DNA of 5,808 nt from Gammaproteobacteria bacterium (lineage in GTDB: Bacteria > Pseudomonadota > Gammaproteobacteria > Pseudomonadales > Pseudohongiellaceae), in NCBI GenBank assembly GCA_016762975.1, contig JAESUV010000143.1, positions 7,419 through 13,226 of the forward strand, in the 5' to 3' direction. Each line of letters begins with the position of its first letter. The stretch's first letter is position 1. Below the pieces are notes generated by a model, which worked only from the letters and a program-made list of their open reading frames with translations, was not told where the DNA came from and did not search any database. This document shows positions 4,583 through 5,808 of the stretch, one piece after another. Made by a program: the position numbers and the translations under genes.

Positions 4583-5808
4583 ATGCAGACAGATGTACAG
4601 ACAGCAGTTGATCCTGCTTCCCCCGCCACCTCAGCAAGCAACGAACCAGCAGCTCTTTCAGCGACAGCCCCCGGACAGCTGCGTGTTATTAAACGTAACG
4701 GCTCCGTGGTTAGCTATTCTGAATCCAAGATATCCGTAGCGATTACGAAGGCCTATTTGGCCGTTGAGGGTGGAAACGCGGCCGCCTCCTCGCGCATCCA
4801 TGAATCGGTTCAGCAGCTAGGTCATCAAATTACCGAAATTTTTCGTCGCCGCATGCCTTCAGGCGGCACGATTCATATTGAAGACATTCAAGATCAGGTT
4901 GAGCTCGCCCTGATGCGCACTGGCGAACACAAGATAGCAAGAAGCTATGTTATCTATCGCGCCGACCACGCGCGCATTCGCGAACGAAAAAGCGAAGAGA
5001 CAAAGCCCAGTCAGGCCGAAATAATTATCACTCTAGACAATGGCGAAAAAGGCCCCCTAGATACACAGCGCCTTCAGACCGTTATCAACGAAGCCTGCGA
5101 AGGACTAGAAGATGTCTCTGCCGAGGACATCTACCAGGAAACACTTAAGAATTTGTACCCTGGCGTAAAGATGGAAGACGTTCGCACCTCACTGGTAATG
5201 ACTGCTCGTACCATGGTGGAAAAAGACCCAAACTACTCTTACGTAACCGCCAGACTGCTGATGGACACGATCCGTGCCGAGGCCCTTGGCTTTCTCGGTA
5301 TCGCAGAATCGGCCACTCAGTCAGAGATGCACTATCGCTACGCGGCAACCTTGAAACCTTATATAGAGAAAGGCGTAGAGCTTGGCCTAGTCTCACCTCA
5401 CCTATTAGAGTATGACTTAGGCATCCTTGGCGAAGCCCTGCAAGCAGATCGAGATATGCAATTCACCTACCTCGGCCTACAAACACTTTACGACCGCTAC
5501 TTCATTCACAGCAACGACACGCGTTTCGAGCTACCGCAAGTATTCTATATGCGCGTCGCAATGGGCTTAGCGAGCAATGAAGAGAATCGAGAAGAACGTG
5601 CGATCGAATTTTATAATCTGCTCTCTAGCTTTGATTATATGGTCTCGACTCCACAGCTGTTCAACTCTGGCACGCTGCGCCCGCAACTCTCTTCTTGCTT
5701 CCTAACTACGGTGCCAGATGATCTGCACGGCATTTATTCGGCGATCAGAGACAATGCCATGCTTTCCAAATGGGCTGGCGGACTTGGCAACGATTGGACG
5801 CCGGTGCG
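4583..5808 (+). CDS. nrdA: Class Ia ribonucleoside-diphosphate reductase, alpha subunit (3'-truncated)
   Basis: This cytoplasmic enzyme reduces ribonucleoside diphosphates to deoxyribonucleoside diphosphates, with the radical supplied by NrdB. The window shows 408 codons, unbroken, before the edge. Residues 1-32 form an Ala/Ser/Thr-rich tail. A complete ATP-cone follows at about 33-128, with VIKRNG (35-40), K49 and GGTIHIEDIQDQVE (94-107). A second, ATP-cone-like region at about 147-235 lacks the KRxG motif, reading TLDNGEKGPLD instead; it aligns with the single cone of E. coli NrdA. The catalytic domain begins with LGLQTLYDRYF, TPQLFNSGT (356-364) and SSCFLTTVPDD (370-380). C372 corresponds to E. 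coli Cys225, one of the redox pair. P. aeruginosa NrdA has the same double-cone plan, and there only the outer cone is reported to bind dATP. The partner cysteines, radical-site cysteine and C-terminal cysteines lie outside. nrdB is expected downstream. Confidence 0.97.
   Translation, partial: MQTDVQTAVDPASPATSASNEPAALSATAPGQLRVIKRNGSVVSYSESKISVAITKAYLAVEGGNAAASSRIHESVQQLGHQITEIFRRRMPSGGTIHIEDIQDQVELALMRTGEHKIARSYVIYRADHARIRERKSEETKPSQAEIIITLDNGEKGPLDTQRLQTVINEACEGLEDVSAEDIYQETLKNLYPGVKMEDVRTSLVMTARTMVEKDPNYSYVTARLLMDTIRAEALGFLGIAESATQSEMHYRYAATLKPYIEKGVELGLVSPHLLEYDLGILGEALQADRDMQFTYLGLQTLYDRYFIHSNDTRFELPQVFYMRVAMGLASNEENREERAIEFYNLLSSFDYMVSTPQLFNSGTLRPQLSSCFLTTVPDDLHGIYSAIRDNAMLSKWAGGLGNDWTPV

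Noticed and set aside
5145..5396. 83-codon minus-strand frame inside nrdA
   Set aside because: It lies completely antisense to strongly conserved nrdA codons; the arginine/serine/leucine-rich product is typical of a shadow frame.

Overview
The window looks like ordinary chromosome from a gammaproteobacterium of moderate GC content. RNase T is largely confined to Gammaproteobacteria. The short ArgF and the NrdA with two N-terminal ATP-cone regions both most resemble Pseudomonas-type proteins. Nothing points to a phage, plasmid, insertion sequence or CRISPR array.

Layout from left to right: (1) rnt (RNase T), + strand, cut by the left edge by what appears to be only a few codons. (2) grxD (monothiol glutaredoxin, CGFS), - strand, convergent with rnt. 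(3) A stand-alone hyuB-family gene (hydantoinase B / 5-oxoprolinase B subunit), - strand, with no hyuA beside it. (4) A 210-bp divergent intergenic region containing a strong intrinsic terminator that reads toward argF. (5) argF (ornithine carbamoyltransferase), + strand. (6) A 714-bp non-coding region. (7) The first 408 codons of nrdA (class Ia ribonucleotide reductase large subunit), + strand, cut by the right edge.

The proteins belong to known families with separate jobs: tRNA and RNA 3'-end trimming, Fe-S cluster handling, a probable amidohydrolase or carboxylase-type subunit, arginine biosynthesis and dNTP synthesis. They do not form one pathway. I see no new protein system. The least routine part is the control DNA before nrdA. 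It holds four 11-bp-phased DnaA-box-like repeats, a pair of NrdR boxes 32 bp apart over a plausible sigma-70 promoter, a leader of roughly 240 nt with several inverted repeats, and a further NrdR-like core inside a long hairpin just after argF. The terminator upstream of argF, close behind a promoter-like sequence, is the second point worth checking.
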